Source of the DNA: Lithospermum erythrorhizon
Lineage: Eukaryota; Streptophyta; Magnoliopsida; Boraginales; Boraginaceae
NCBI GenBank assembly: GCA_019722365.1
Contig: JADFUC010000852.1
Location: 62,001-126,000, forward strand
Reading direction: 5' to 3'
Length of the DNA stretch: 64,000 bases
Part shown: positions 11,263 to 27,783 of the stretch, one piece after another
Layout: the number at the start of each line of letters is the position of its first letter
How positions within the stretch are numbered: position 1 is the stretch's first letter
Position numbers and translations under genes: made by a program
Notes under the pieces: model-generated
Told to the model about the DNA's origin: nothing
Databases searched by the model: none
The model's input: the letters and a program-made list of their open reading frames with translations, nothing else

Positions 11263-14200
11263 TTATGTCCGAACCCACGGCTCCATTGACAAAGGCTTGT
11301 CACTTCGATTATGTGCTTGTGCACTCCTAATTGGAGGGGCGTGAACACTTATTGGAAGGACCCACTCACACTTGTCTCGTCCCTCTACCAGAAGAGGATG
11401 TTCATATCTAAGAGGAAAGAGATGGAAATGGAATAAAATGACTACCAATCAATCATCCAAGGCAAGCAAAAAGGGGTATGTATCATGAACAGAAAGTATT
11501 GGTTAGATAGCGAATGAACAAGTGTTCCAAATCAGTATGAATCATTATGGTATGAATAAATGACATGCTAGTCACTTAACATTAACAGTGATTTGAAGAA
11601 TTATAAAACATAAGTCTCCGCTTCTTAAACATTCTACGGATAAAGTAGAAGACATGTTCCCTATATATTGTTTTACTTCAGATGCTGAGATATTTGAGAA
11701 CAGGTTGAATGATTAAGGGAATTATCCAATAGCCATTGTATTAGCATATAACAATCTCCACATATATTCAACATCAGTCATCACAATTTACAGATATGCT
11801 TATCCTCGGAGCAGTTTGCCATGTAGCATGCAGAGGATCATTTTGGACATTATATGAGGCTTCTCATTCATCCAAAATCTACTATTAAATAAACAGTTGA
11901 AGTCCTAAAAGGTAACAAGCAATGCATTATAACCATGATTGTCATGTTAACAATGATTTGCAGCTAACTAAGAATGCATGCACTTATATTCAAGTGTAAA
12001 TGTTCCTATAACAATCTTTTTCCAAATACTCAAGAGTCTCACCCGTCTATATTTAACTGAGATGCCTTAAAACCTAAATAAACAAAATGATTTTTGAAGA
12101 ATAAACTTTTACAAACAAAAAATTTACAGTACAAGCATCAACAACGCAACCTAAATAGCTTTACAGGAAACTAGTTCTATTTTCATGTTCTATGGAGTCA
12201 AATATTTTGTGTTATCTGGCTCTTGGATATAATGGAATAAATGAAAATGGCTAAGTCAGTCGGAAACACACTCACATTATCGCGAGGGGTAAGGTTACAT
12301 CTTCTGCGACACAGCCTCTTGCTGCGTGGGGCATGTTTATGGTACAGCCAACTAGTTCGATGCAGACATTATGATTATGTAATTAGTAGAACATTTTCCA
12401 TGTTTATGAGATAACCAATTTAGCAAAAATATATTTATAAAATTGTGCAAAATTAATCCCACGGATAGGAATAATAGAATAGCAATACCTAGTCCAGTCC
12501 ACATTCTTTGGAGTGGTAAAGAACTCAAAACGTAGAGCCCACTGCACCGAGACATATCGAGTAGCAAAAGACATAGGGCCATCCATGGGAATAGAAAACA
12601 GAAAGCTTGTCTGAAGAAGGTCTGCAACAACTTCTTGATGATCGCTATGAACCTTCAAAGGTGAGATAATTAGGAATTTGAAGCATTAAAAATACATAGA
12701 ACAGTTACAGATCTTTCAGTATAATGAGCCAGTGTGCAATGCAACTTTTCTATACATCACTGAGTGGACGGACACAAATTTTCACATGCCAAGAATATTC
12801 TCTTGTCTCAGTGCAACTCATCCTCCTGTTCATCCTAACGAGTAGCTTACTATGTCAGTTTTATATCAATGAATTGGCAAGGAACAAGACAATCCTCCAA
12901 ATATATGCATGAACTTATCATGTTTTATTTAAATAAATGTAAATTGAGATGTTAGAAACTTAGAATTTTGATCCACATCCATTTTCAACCATCTATATAT
13001 TTTAGAAGCCATATATCTGAAAGACCTTCTAAGAATTATAGATTAAACGTTATTAGGAAGATGTATACTATACCTTTGTAATAGTTGGAGAATGCCTTCG
13101 GGAAGGATGGACAACTCGCCGATTTATAGTCTCGGTCATTTCCAGAGAAATCGAAAGCTGAAAAGCACAAAGTTAGTCAATTGAATTATGAAATATCGAG
13201 CGACTATTATGCTTAGAATGTAAAGAGATGCAAGTACCTCAAGGCATCTCCTAGCTCCTTCTTCATGAAAGAAAGTGAGAGTTCCACCGATCTGGAGGCC
13301 AAAAAAGGACACTAAAAAAGTCAACAAAAATAGATGTTTGGAATGAGTTCACGCAAGTACAAGCATTGGCTCAATGCTATTACCATATCACTAAAATAAT
13401 ATGTTGAGTCAGAGTTCTTAGGAGAAAATCTTAGCAAAACTTGTTCATCCAATCTGATATTATAAGATCTTCCTCGAGCAAGCCCTTCTGCTGCAGAGAA
13501 TGATGGCAGCAGATTAGCTTTGAACAAATCACCCATAAGAGTCATAATGAAATTGCATATCAATTAAATGCATGCTAAAGACTACAGACAGGTAAGCATA
13601 CATGGTCCAGATTCAAGAGATCCTGGCACCAAGGGTACTCTTGCCTCATCATCTGATGAAAGGGATTTAGCACGATGTAACAGTTGAGTTGAAGAAGAAA
13701 TTGCTGAAGTCTTGTTAGGATACTGAATGCCTGTTCTTTGACAAAAACAGAAGTGTTGGAAAGATGCAACAATTTCTCAAGCAAAAATAATGCTAGTGTT
13801 CACAATTCAAATTTCCAAACCCTTCACATTGGAACATTAATAGCTCAGAGAAAATATGCAATACAAATTACAATTTAAAAGGACATCTAACAGCTTACCC
13901 CCACTGGAATCGTGCATGATCTCAGATACCGACAAACGAGAAAGAGCCCTAAATGAAGATGTGCTACCTCGTCCTCCCTCAAGATGGGGAGAATCTTTAT
14001 TTGAAGACCTTGCAGCAAGTGATTGCAGTGACAAAGAGCTCCCAAAGGATCTATGAATGTCATCCTTTGAGAGATTGTAGGAAGAAACAGATGAAACTTC
14101 ATCTCTTGAGCTATCATATCCCTCTTCAACTCCATCAAAACTTTCATTAATTCTGATCTGCAATTAGGGTTTACTAAAATTAGAGTCATTTGTCAAGCAA

Positions 14201-17068
14201 TATTCTGAATCTCATAATTGTCTCCTCAACAAAGGAACAATGCGAGACTATTGTGGACAAAGTCAACAAAGGAACAATGAGAGACTATTATGGACAAAGA
14301 TAAGATTGGCCTTGATAGAAGGAAAACTAGAAACATAAAACAGAAATAGATTTTGTTTTGTCGGTACCCATTCAGAATCTCCATCCATATGCTTCCAGTA
14401 AACATCCAAAAGAACAGGTGTGACAGGAACTATTCCTGAGATATCAAAGGGGAATCACTCTAAAAATGTATTAGTTACATAAGAAAATGTAAATTAGAAT
14501 GAAAGTTGACCGCATCATATAAAATAAATATTAACAATGTGTTGTAGGACAAATAATCTGTATTTTCATTCTCACAATCAACAATCTCAAGATCCACTTA
14601 TTACACATGGAGCAGAAATGAGTGCCCTAAATGACTTATGGTTTCCACTCTTTAGGGTCACATTTCAAAATGTATGCGTGTACAGCAACACAACAGGCAG
14701 CAAACATAACAGGATTACAAGTTGACGTACTTCAAAGGAAACAATAAATGTATGTGGTACCGAGCATAGGGCAGATATCAAACATTTTTCAAGTAAAAAT
14801 CAAATAGATATCTTTAGAATGAAGATCAAGAAGACAAGCCATCCAGATGCATCTACCAACTGTAAGTAACCTTACCATCATTTTGGTCATCTTCACTTTG
14901 CAAGCCATTGGTTTTTTGTGTCACCCATATTTGTAAAGGTATTTTAACTTCCTGTCAAGATCAAATTATGAAGAATATCAGGAGAGGAAACATTTTGATA
15001 TATTGATATCGCTGCAAGTAGTCATCAACAAAATGAAACTAACCAGCTCGGAAAGTTTATGTATTGATTCCCCATGGGTGTGTCCATTCTCCAAGTTTAT
15101 ATATTCCCCTGATAATGTACTACTAACATAGTAAAAATAGCGAAGTGTTGAACCTCTGTAAGATGGTGGTAAAGTGGTAGGCAGCAGAGTTCGCACCATA
15201 TCTGTTGAGACAATAGAAAGCTTTTTATGCAATTGTCGATACCATTACAAGACAGCAACCAATAAGAACCAGAAGCTTATGGCCAGTACCCGCGAATCAG
15301 GTATATATAGAGTCTAAGATCGGTAATTAACTTTCTAATGCTGCTGACAGACTTGCTCACTAAAGTTTTTGAGGTCCAAACTCCAAATATCAAAAGAGTT
15401 TTTTGTTTATTTACTTACTGATACCATTTATATTTCAATCCGAAATGAAAGGTTTTATGGCTTGCAATCACTAAGTATCAACGAAAAATGATTGGTGTAG
15501 TAGCTGTTTGTATCATTTAACAAACGCAAGCAAAATTCTAAAATAGCAAAAAAGCCACTGATTTCAGTTCTGTATGTATTTTAATTAGAAGTAACTATGA
15601 AATTGAAAAGAAAGTAAAGGAGGAACGTTTAAAACAGACAAATAAATAGATAAAAAATATAATCTTCGCTCGGTTCTGTTGGGAGAATCTCTTCTATTTC
15701 CAACATTGGGATAATATTAACAGAATAAATTTGGATTTTAATCTAAATAAAATAAAAAGGCAGGGTTTAATACTTCAATTCGTTTTGGCACCCTATCACA
15801 AGTTCACAACTATATAAGCTTCATATTAACATCCTTTTTCTCTAATCCTCTTAACACTTATAAACTTCAGAGAATCATATTTGATCAACTAAACATGCCC
15901 TTTGTTCTAAGAGTTATTATTAACCCCAAAGAAAACACATAAACCAGGCTAACATGGGATACACTAAGGATAAATGGACATTCTATTTCCCTATCATGTT
16001 AGGCCAGTAGTCGCTGAACTGTCGGCCAAAAGAATAAAGACTGAAAAGTTGGAACTCAAGTACTTAAATTATGGAATGTGTGGATCAAAACTGCCAGTAA
16101 TATAATAATACGGCATTACGTGTTAGGAAGTACATATATAAGATGCATACAAGCTTACATTTTCTGGTGGCCCCGGATGAAACAATTTGGTTTGTCACCA
16201 TATAAGGTGTTGATCCATCCATGAATAAGTACTCACCTGAAAAGGAACACTGAACTCACTACTTTGCATCTGTATATGAATCTAAATATAGACAAATGAA
16301 CATAACATTGTTATACAAGCTCTCCTTCCTCAGCAGAAATAATAAAGTATCCCAATGTGTTCGACGATACCATCTTGTGTCATTCGTGAGACAAATATTG
16401 ATAAGGGACACTACCAAGATTGCAATGACCAACATAATTCATTTATGCAAACGAATTGCATCACCAATCAACAACACTTGAACAAATTGATCCTAGCATC
16501 TTAAACAGATGACAAAATTCAATAATCAAAACAGTTCAACTAAACCAAATAAAAGGCTACAAACTTTCACAAACAAATACTCCAGTAACAATAATCAATT
16601 TTTTTAACTAACCCAATAAAAAATCTACAAACAAAATAATCAAAACAGTTAAAGAACCCCAATAAAAAGCTCCAAACTTTTACAAACAAATAAAAAAACC
16701 CAATAATCAAACACTTCAAACAACCCAACAAAAAAGCTTCAATCTTTGACACAAAAAACCAAAAAAAAACCTCTTCGATGCTTAGAATGAGTTTCAGTCA
16801 ATTTTGTGACATTAAACCACTGAGAATCCAATTTCTCGATCCCTTTGATCTCAAAACTAAGCTTCTCAATCAAAAGCGAACACGTATTTGCCGAATTCTT
16901 AACACTAATTGTAATGCTAATAGCTTCTCCAGGTCTATACACTTCTTTATCCAGCTCCACAACCACCTTCGGTGAGGGCTGCGCTGCCGCTTGATTGGGA
17001 GGTTTTCGTCTTCCGCCGCCGCTGAAGAGGGAGAAGGCGGCGGAGGGTTTGGTCGGAGGTGGTGGCAT
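11263..17068 (-). CDS. RGP1: RGP1 homologue (Ric1-Rgp1 Golgi GEF subunit)
   Basis: Homologue of yeast/human Rgp1, which with Ric1 forms the exchange factor for Ypt6/Rab6 in retrograde traffic to the Golgi (family knowledge). It is not the plant 'reversibly glycosylated polypeptide'. Exons in coding order: 16771-17068, 16159-16236, 15044-15201, 14876-14951, 14368-14435, 13899-14157, 13602-13730, 13384-13517, 13238-13291, 13074-13157, 12489-12652, 11263-11407; 1647 nt, 548 residues, phases consistent. Evidence: N-terminal arrestin-like strand VVVELDKEVYRPGEAI; a serine-rich middle insert; IGGTLTFFHEEGARRCLEL; and QWALRFEFFTTPKNVDW near the C-terminus, which parallels the human KWRLHFEFVTS block. 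It is longer than human RGP1 mainly through the serine-rich middle. The ATG at 17068 starts the proline-rich MPPPPTKPS. The last intron is about 1.1 kb. Confidence 0.88.
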
Positions 17069-18107
17069 TGCGGCCAAGCTCCGCCGTGTAGGGTGGTGAT
17101 TGGGGTGATCAATGGAGGTGGAGTGGTGGTGTGTATTTTGGAATGGGTTGAGAATTGAGATTTGTGTTTGATCAATTATCTATGGGTGATAAGGAAAAAA
17201 GTCAAAAGATTTGTGAAATTTTTTGTTCGAAAAGTTTGACCAAATTCGTGCTTGAAAAGCTGATTCGAATTTCGGCTTTGATATCGTTTGAGCCAAGCTG
17301 ATTTTTCGAAATCGAGTAGAATTGAATTTTCATCATCAATTTCATTTTGTGTTAAAATTATTATTAATAGTAAATTATATTAACCGAACTCAAAGCCTTT
17401 CCACAAGACAAGCTCGTGCTCAATCCCTCCTCGGTAACATATTCTACTGGATATAAAGTGAAATAAATATGTTTCTAAGGTCTCTGGGCCGACAAATTTT
17501 ATTTTATTTAATTCACTTGCTAACTATACATTATCACAGTTTAATTTTAGGACATAATAGTAATGTGTATAATAACTTTTAAGACAATAACTTACCACTA
17601 TATATCATATTAATTTGATTTTAACTACATCATATATCTATATATATGAATGCAATCTATATGTCATAAAAATCTATGTAAAAACCACTGAAGATCGAAG
17701 CTTTGAATCGCAACTTTAATGAAATCATACTATTTCCTTCCTTTGATATATACTCTATTAGTATGAAATGGAATCGGATTCAAACATTTCTTATTTTTCC
17801 ATGTGCGTAATCGGGAATAGAAAGTCCATCTTTTTTTTATAAGAAATTCTATATGTTTTTAAGTTATGTACTGTACAATTCCAACCCCCATGTAAAGAAC
17901 TGTTACAAATAACGAAGAACTAATAAATTCGTGATACGAAGAACATAAAATAAACCAATTTTATACCGAATATTCGCTTGATACTAATCGAGAAAAAGGC
18001 ATTCTCCGGATAATTCAAATCGAAGCAATTGACGTCCAACTCAAATTATATATAACATTTAATCGATCAATAAATACTCCAATCTTTGTCATATATATTC
18101 CATACAT
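17069..18107. other. RGP1 upstream region and AT-rich gap
   Basis: The RGP1 promoter and leader should lie just right of 17068. The rest is AT-rich and I see no gene in it. Some of 17870-18107 may also be plastid-derived, but I cannot confirm this by eye. Confidence 0.4.
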
Positions 18108-18274
18108 CACACTAGATGATATTCATATTCATAATACGATTCACTTTCAAGATGCCTTTAAGTGGTGAAATGGTAGACACGCGAGACTAAAATCTCGTGC
18201 TAAAGAGCGTGGAGGTTCGAGTCCTCTTTCAAGGCATAATATTGAGAACGCTTCATTCGACGAGCAATTCAATA
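18108..18274 (+). other. Nuclear plastid-DNA insertion (trnL-CAA region)
   Basis: The tRNA fragment is flanked on the left by GATGATATTCATATTCATAA...TCACTTTCAAGAT and on the right by TAATATTGAGAA...GAGCAATTCAATAA. From memory these match the plastid sequence around trnL-CAA beside ndhB, so the segment is a nuclear copy of plastid DNA. The outer limits are approximate. Confidence 0.65.
18154..18236 (+). pseudogene. trnL-CAA: Decayed plastid trnL-CAA copy
   Basis: The sequence follows plastid tRNA-Leu(CAA): GTGGTGAAATGGTAGACACG D arm, long variable arm, GGTTCGAGTCC T arm. Three departures break it: two extra bases in the 5' acceptor/D junction (GCCTTTAAGTGG), one base missing from the anticodon loop (GACTAAAATC), which removes the C of CAA, and an extra T in the 3' acceptor side. 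It is therefore not a working tRNA. Confidence 0.8.
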
Positions 18275-19247
18275 AAGCTGGCAATGATGATGAAACTCGG
18301 TGATCTTCTCTATCTAACGAATTTTAGCCTGGCTAAATCGTCTCGCCTGCACCCACCCCCTGAATATATGCTTCAAGAGGAATCAAGCAGAACATACGTA
18401 CAATAGTCTAGTAATGGCAGAAGAAGTGGCAACATGAGATGGTGGAAGCTCATGGTTTAACACTAACTAATTCAGCATCCTTATCCAGAGAGGAGGCATC
18501 GAGACCTTCAATTGCGAGTATTTCAAGTACTCGTAGCTTCGTCACTGGCTAGTTTTGATGTATATTGATTATTGAAGACCTGCTTTGGGCCTCCTTTTCG
18601 TGTTCCCTCGTTCAATGTGTTTTGTTCCCCAAAAGACCGCGCCATGTTCATCAAGGAGAGGTCTTCTTGGTTTGTACCAATGGAGCTCATTCTTCTTCCT
18701 ATTTCCTACAATGTGTTAAACCTGGATTTGTTTGCTTTTGTGCAGACACTGTGGTTACTGCTATAAACTTCTCTTTAACAATGGAAATCTCAATGACTAG
18801 CCTAGTCTTTGCCGAACTCTATGAACTGTTTGTGCAATTATCTCAGCATGGCATCTTAACTCAGTTCAAGAATTCGCAAATATCCCAAACTCGTTGGAGC
18901 AGATCCGGCTGCCTGGGGACTCTTAATTTAGAGAAATCTGATGGATAGAATCAATCAGTGACAAGGAATGAGGGAAAATGCTATGTTTGAAACGTTGGGA
19001 TTTTCTTACAAACTGACCATCGGAAATTGAGAGAATATAGGGGGCTAGATTATTACAGGACATGAATGCAGGAATCTTTAATGCCATTAATTTGCATAGA
19101 TAGCAAACTATTAATGAAACCGAACACGGTAAACACCCATTTTAACATTAAACAAACCATATCATAATTTTGTTCATTCAATCCAAGAATCTATACAAAC
19201 ATAATAACACTTGCCATATATTTGTATCTTCCAAGTACATAAACAAC
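18275..19247. other. Unidentified gene-like stretch before SPI-1
   Basis: About 18275-18960 is less AT-rich than its surroundings and has several open stretches on the plus strand (for example 18565-18948, 127 codons), but no domain I recognise and no clear splice structure. It may be a captured transcript or organelle fragment. 18960-19247 is the immediate upstream region of the next gene. Confidence 0.3.
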
Positions 19248-20380
19248 ATGGAGAAAACAAGTCGAAAGTCGCTAATGCGAATCCTCTTGTTATCCTGCCC
19301 GGTTTTGATCCTGTCGTTGATTATTGTGAGATCAAACGCGGCCTCTTCCCACGCCCCCTCTTCCGCGCCCTCTGTATACATAGTCTACACCGAAGCTCCC
19401 AGGGAAGGTGTCAATCCTAAAGCCTACCATCTCAAGACTCTTGCTTCTGTCTACGGCAGGTTACATTTTATTCATTTTACACCTACGGTATGTATGCTCA
19501 GGGGGCGGACCTCAATTGCTTCACGCATATTCACTCCAACATAAGATTATATGTGTATATAAAAATAATTAACATTCGTGTTTATATATATATATATTAT
19601 TTACGTGTTTTGTACATCATTTCAAAATTTATGCTCATTGCGAATACCAATTTCGAAACATCTAGATCCGCCCCTGTCTAACATCATTTCAATTGACATG
19701 TCCATTTCATAATGATGAATTGATAGTGAGGAGGAAGCAAAGGGGGCCTTGATTTATTCTTACAAAACTGCTACAAGTGGATTCTCTGCTAGATTGACCA
19801 TTCAACAGGCCCTCCAGCTCCAAAGTAAGTCTTTATTTTACTAAACCATGACATTCAATGTGATGATTATGGAGAAAATAATATGGTTTGAGGAGGGTAA
19901 ATACACGAGCTTAACCAAGATTTAAACTAAAAAATTTGGGAGAAGTTTTCTATCGGTTTTCAACAAAAATCAATTAATTTGTTTTTTTAAGGTCAAAATT
20001 AAACTTGTAATCTTAGTTTACAGGCATAACTATATTTTCACCAAATATTAATCAATACATATAAATATATATAATGTTCAAAATTTAAACTATTAAAATT
20101 CAAACTAGACGATCTTTTTGAGATGGAGGGATTTTGAAGATAGGATTGAGTTAAGGAACTATACATGCTTCTAATGATTAAAACTTTCTTCTATCTGTGA
20201 CTCCATGCTTCATTTTTCATATTTCTTGCATGTTTATTTGTGTATTACTTGAAGATGTATATGATAAAATATGTTTTATGGTCTGATGGGTAGAAATTTC
20301 TTGCAGAACAACCTGGTGTTCTTTCAGTTGTCCCTGACCAAGCGGTTCAGACTCATTATAGAACAAGTTTAGATGTCTGA
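19248..20380 (+). CDS. SPI-1: Secreted subtilase propeptide-like inhibitor (SPI-1 type)
   Basis: Small stand-alone inhibitor I9 protein, like Arabidopsis At1g71950 (SPI-1). Exons 19248-19459, 19727-19824, 20307-20380; 384 nt, 127 residues. The N-terminus is a signal peptide (ILLLSCPVLILSLIIVRSNA), followed by VYIVYTEAP, YHLKTLASVYG, the second-exon core ALIYSYKTATSGFSARLT, and the C-terminal PGVLSVVPDQAVQTH. These are the beta-strands and C-terminal inhibitory tail of subtilase prodomains, with no protease domain following. Family members bind and stabilise or inhibit plant subtilases in the apoplast. The protein ends at SLDV with TGA. The intron positions match the junctions expected from the I9 fold, and the phase is consistent throughout. 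Confidence 0.9.
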
Positions 20381-21974
20381 GGAGTTTCATTAACTTCTAC
20401 CAATATATATAAAATAGTAGTTAGCTAGTAAGATAAAATAGGTTATTAATATATATTTTCTTTTTGCTTTATGCTTCGAATAATAGATTGAATGTCCACC
20501 ATTGTCCGAACAAAGACTTAGATACTTATTTTTTCTTTTTAGTTTGAAAACTATTTGTTGTAGTATTTAGATATTTATTTATTTGTAATTGTCTTGTGTT
20601 ATGTGGTTATATTGAAGTTCAAATCTTGATCGCTAGATTTATATAATGTAGTGGATGGATGACTTAGACATATGAAAGTCAACTGGTTCGTCAAATTGAG
20701 AAAAATGATTCAATCTTTTGAATAATGGTCCTCCATTTATGTCTGCATGAAGAAAATAGAATCCAACTACTGTAGCTAGAGACCTCATGTACATAATTTC
20801 CAATTCCAAAAAGTCAACTGAAGAGTAATTATAATATGAATATATTATTATAACCAAACAAAGCTTCAATAGTACATGGAGGTGCATCTCTATTTCCATA
20901 ATTAGGCAACTAAATGACAAGTTAATTTACGCGGTTTTAGCCTGGAACCAAATATTCATATTGGCACCGTCACTTTAAATAATGTATAATTCACATTAAT
21001 AGGAATATTTTATACTTTGGAAAAATTCAGAGGGATGCAACTTGGCCCATTTTAGATCTGCCGGAATGTTATTTAAATATAAATATCCGTAGATTTTCAA
21101 ATAATCCAGTCACTTATGAGGTGTCTATTAATTATGAATTGATTAAAATTTACCACCATAATGTTATTTTTTCTAGAATTCTTTTTATTGAATATTTATA
21201 TATATATTGTCCATAGTTAAAGCAACCAAAATGAATAAATTGGCATCTTAAGCAGGTACTAAACATCATTTTTTTGATGTTCTAATAATTATATATATAA
21301 AAAGTCTGGCTATAGTATATACACCATGTTTGATTTCATGCTATGTTCTTATTTATCGACTTAAGAATTAGAGTGGCTCAAATTAACAATTCTGGCATCC
21401 ATAATGCACGATATAGTAATATTTTATAGTGCAAAAAAGCAAGATATATTGATATCTACTATAACCTCACAATTTTTTTTTCAAAAGAAAAAACTCATTT
21501 TATCAAATAATTTGTTTTATCATTTCAATTAAATTAAAATGAAATAAGGTATCTTAACTTTGTTAATCCATAACGTTTTTCAAATCCTTCCTGATGATCG
21601 AAAAATTTAAAGAAGTGATTAATATTTTCAAGATAATTAATACTCGTATTAATTATTAACAAAGGAAACCACTATGAACATTCCCTTGTATGATCTCATA
21701 GATTTCTTCCCTTATATTGGATTTTATATATTTTTCCTTATCTTCACCAAACTTTTTTGAGTTTTCACAAAATCTTGATCATATGCATGTTCCTATTACC
21801 TTCCTACAATTTGCTATATAATCTAACCAGACCAACATCAATTTAGTCAAATGATCAAACCTTAATCCCCTCAATATCTTCTTACAAAAAAAAAACACAA
21901 TCTTACAAACGAAAAACATAAACATTTATCAGAAATCAAGAAAAGGGTTGTGAAAAAACCAAAAAACATCATCA
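20381..21974. other. Gap between SPI-1 and CDPK genes
   Basis: Very AT-rich and without a supported gene. The right end is the CDPK promoter and leader, which includes short A-rich runs. Confidence 0.5.
21815..21822 (+). promoter_or_regulatory. Candidate TATA box of the CDPK gene
   Basis: TATATAAT lies about 155 bp before the CDPK start codon, giving a plausible leader of 110-130 nt. This is inferred from sequence and distance only. Confidence 0.45.
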
Positions 21975-25115
<3,141 letters not shown>

Positions 25116-25885
25116 TAACAATTTTTCTGATGGCCTCTATGTATCCTGTGAAGATGGAGAGTAGACATTCCTGACTCAATCATTTGTAATTTTAGTTTTT
25201 GTAGACTATGCATATGGAAGATAAAACCTTTCAAATTAGCCTACTGATAATTTATGAGCCTGTTATGTATGCTGTTAATGATATAATAGTATAATACTCT
25301 GTATATCAGATGTATGTGTATTCACCAATTGGGCGTTGGGATGAAATACAAACTAGTTGTTTGTCAAATTACCTCTATATATTTCAACAACTATGTTACA
25401 TTGAACTGAGTTATAAATTAAGTGAGGATTAATAATGGCAAACATGCATTTATCTTCACAAGAAATCGGTCGACTCACCAATAGGAAGCCTCGGAGAAGA
25501 ATCATCTTCAAAATTAACTGTTATAAATAGGGTGATCAATTCTGTATCAATCTTTACATGCTAAACTACTTTTATGTATAGCTGATAGGGTTGACATCAA
25601 TAATACAACACTGGTCACTAGGCTCCTGGATAATATAACAGAAGCTTGTGATTCACCAATAAAAAAGAATTGGAGAAAAAAGAATTGGAGAAAAAAGAAC
25701 AGACGTGTCCTGTGCTAGGTAAGCGCAGTCGACAGAGCACTGATGAAGAAGTGTGGCAGCCCTCCCCTCTAGTAAACACAGGTAGAAAATAACCCCAGCT
25801 AGCTCTTTTGGTTATCATATTCTGCAGTGCCATGAAACTATGTATAATTATCTCCATGGCGTTTGTGACATGATGCTTACAATTT
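25116..25885. other. Convergent 3' gap, CDPK and TMEM41-like genes
   Basis: Contains both 3' untranslated regions. The word AAAAAGAATTGGAGA is repeated in tandem near 25660-25693. I see no gene. Confidence 0.45.
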
Positions 25886-27783
25886 TTATTCATATACTCG
25901 CTTCCTCTTCAGAAGAGTCGGGACAATGGCAACTAGCCCAATAAGGAAAAGAACAGAGAGTGTCTTAAAATCATAGAGGTCTTTTACAGACTTGAGATCT
26001 CCAAGAGCAAGACCTGCCTGAAAGCACAAGCAACAAGTAACACCGCTAAATACATTAGAAAAATAGCAACACAAGCAGTATGTTCCCGTCACATTCTTAG
26101 AAATATGAACTATATTTTAGACTAGGGAACAAAAATATTCCAGTAAGATATGAAGTTATGAACTACAACCAACTGGAAAAACTTACTCTGACAGTAATGT
26201 ATGCTGCCGGAATAAGCCCAATCACTGTAGCAAAGAAGAATATATGGAAGGGTATATCAACTATTGGAGATGCCAAATTGATGAAAAGATTTGGCAATGT
26301 TGGAGTTACTCGCAAGAAGAGCATATAGTTGAGCAGTTTGTCTCTATGCCTTGCTATCTGAATGACAGCAAGATCACAAATTACACAAGACGACAAAATA
26401 CGATTAAACAAGTTCAAGTTACTCAAAATGCATAGTTACCTCAGCTTGGAATACTCTCAGTTTTTCTGGCCATAACCAGCTAATTATGGGCCTGCCAATT
26501 AATTTAGATAGGAAAAAACAGGATGATGCACCAGCAGTGGCATTAAAGACTACTAAGAAGAGGCCTTTCAAGACCCCAAAAAGCGCACCAGCAAGCAAGG
26601 ACATGAAAATGGTCCCTGGAATCATGAATGTCTGCATGAAAATGTATGTAGAGCAGTACCCAACAGTGAACCTTGCTGGATATGCATTGGCATATGTTGC
26701 AAGATAATCTCTGTAACAAGGTTCAAAACGGATCACTTGGCTAACACAAGTAAAGAAAAAATACAGAAAGAAACAGTTCATACAGATAACTTGATATGTC
26801 AATTATACTACCCTGGAAAAAAACATTCCTTTAAAAATGGAATTAGAAGGCATGTATATACAGAAGAGTGCCAACCCCAAAGCTGATAACAAGTCCTACT
26901 TCATTCAATTTACAATAACTTCAATATGATTAGAAGCGATGAGTTATCTTTTGAACACTAATCAATAACAGGCACCACATAGAAATTCGAACAATCACGG
27001 ATATAAATTAAAATAATGAAAATCAACAGTTAGATGCTAATAAACTTCTCAAATTTAACTTTAAGAAGCGTGGCTACAAAAGATCAAACTTTCCAGTCAC
27101 ACAATGAAAATTTCAATATGATTCCTACATCCAAATGCACCGCATGATAACTACTATTTGTAAGTATAAATCCGAAAGAAGCAGGTACAACACATAATTT
27201 ACACAATTATACAACTCTTAAACACCAAACCAGCAATGAATCATTGATTATCTAATCCTTAAATAGCTCAGCAAAACAGCTAGTGATAGTAAGCTTACTG
27301 CAAAGCCACTCAACACTCAATATCTCTTAACTAAATAACTAAACAGCAGATCAGTAACAGATCATCATCACCACAATCTAACACATCCAGTAAAAATGCA
27401 TTTCATCATAAAGCACAAAGCTTTACAAAAATCTATGAAACAGAAAAATGGAATAATCTTCAAAACTAGATCAAGTTCACAATACATTCAAGTACAATAC
27501 CCACATACTTAAGCAAGCGAAGATCAGCAATGGTACGAGGCAACTTGATCTTCCCATACTCAGCAGCAGGCATAGTAAGATAAATACAGAGCAACCCCAT
27601 TGAACATATCAAGAAAACCCCCAGCCCCACTACCACCTCCCATTTCGACAAGGGGAACCTCCCCCCGTCAGCCTTAAATCGTTTCCCAGTTGGCGATTCA
27701 ACCTCCAATTTCAAATCCTTCTCGTCCAACTCATCACCACTATTATATCTAGTATCTAAAACCAGCCCTCTTTGTGCAGCCAT
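25886..27783 (-). CDS. TMEM41/VTT-domain membrane protein (SNARE-associated Golgi family)
   Basis: Exons 27509-27783, 26440-26710, 26187-26357, 25886-26017; 849 nt, 282 residues. One membrane helix near residues 45-65 (VVVGLGVFLICSMGLLCIYL) is followed by the VTT/DedA-like core: FMQTFMIPGTIF, LLAGALFGVLKGLFLV, the reentrant-loop glycines, LRVTPTLPNLFIN, and SPIVDIPFH. A final helix (TLSVLFLIGLVAIVP) precedes the basic C-terminus LLKRKRVYE. Proteins of this family (TMEM41B/VMP1/TVP38) act as ER lipid scramblases in lipid mobilisation and autophagy (family knowledge). The sequence matches the Arabidopsis At1g71940 type. The ATG at 27783 is the only one that starts the open frame, and the length is normal for the family. 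It is convergent with the CDPK gene. Confidence 0.92.

Noticed and set aside
18154..18236. Functional nuclear tRNA-Leu gene
   Set aside because: The anticodon loop has lost a base and the acceptor stem is disrupted; flanks look plastid-derived.
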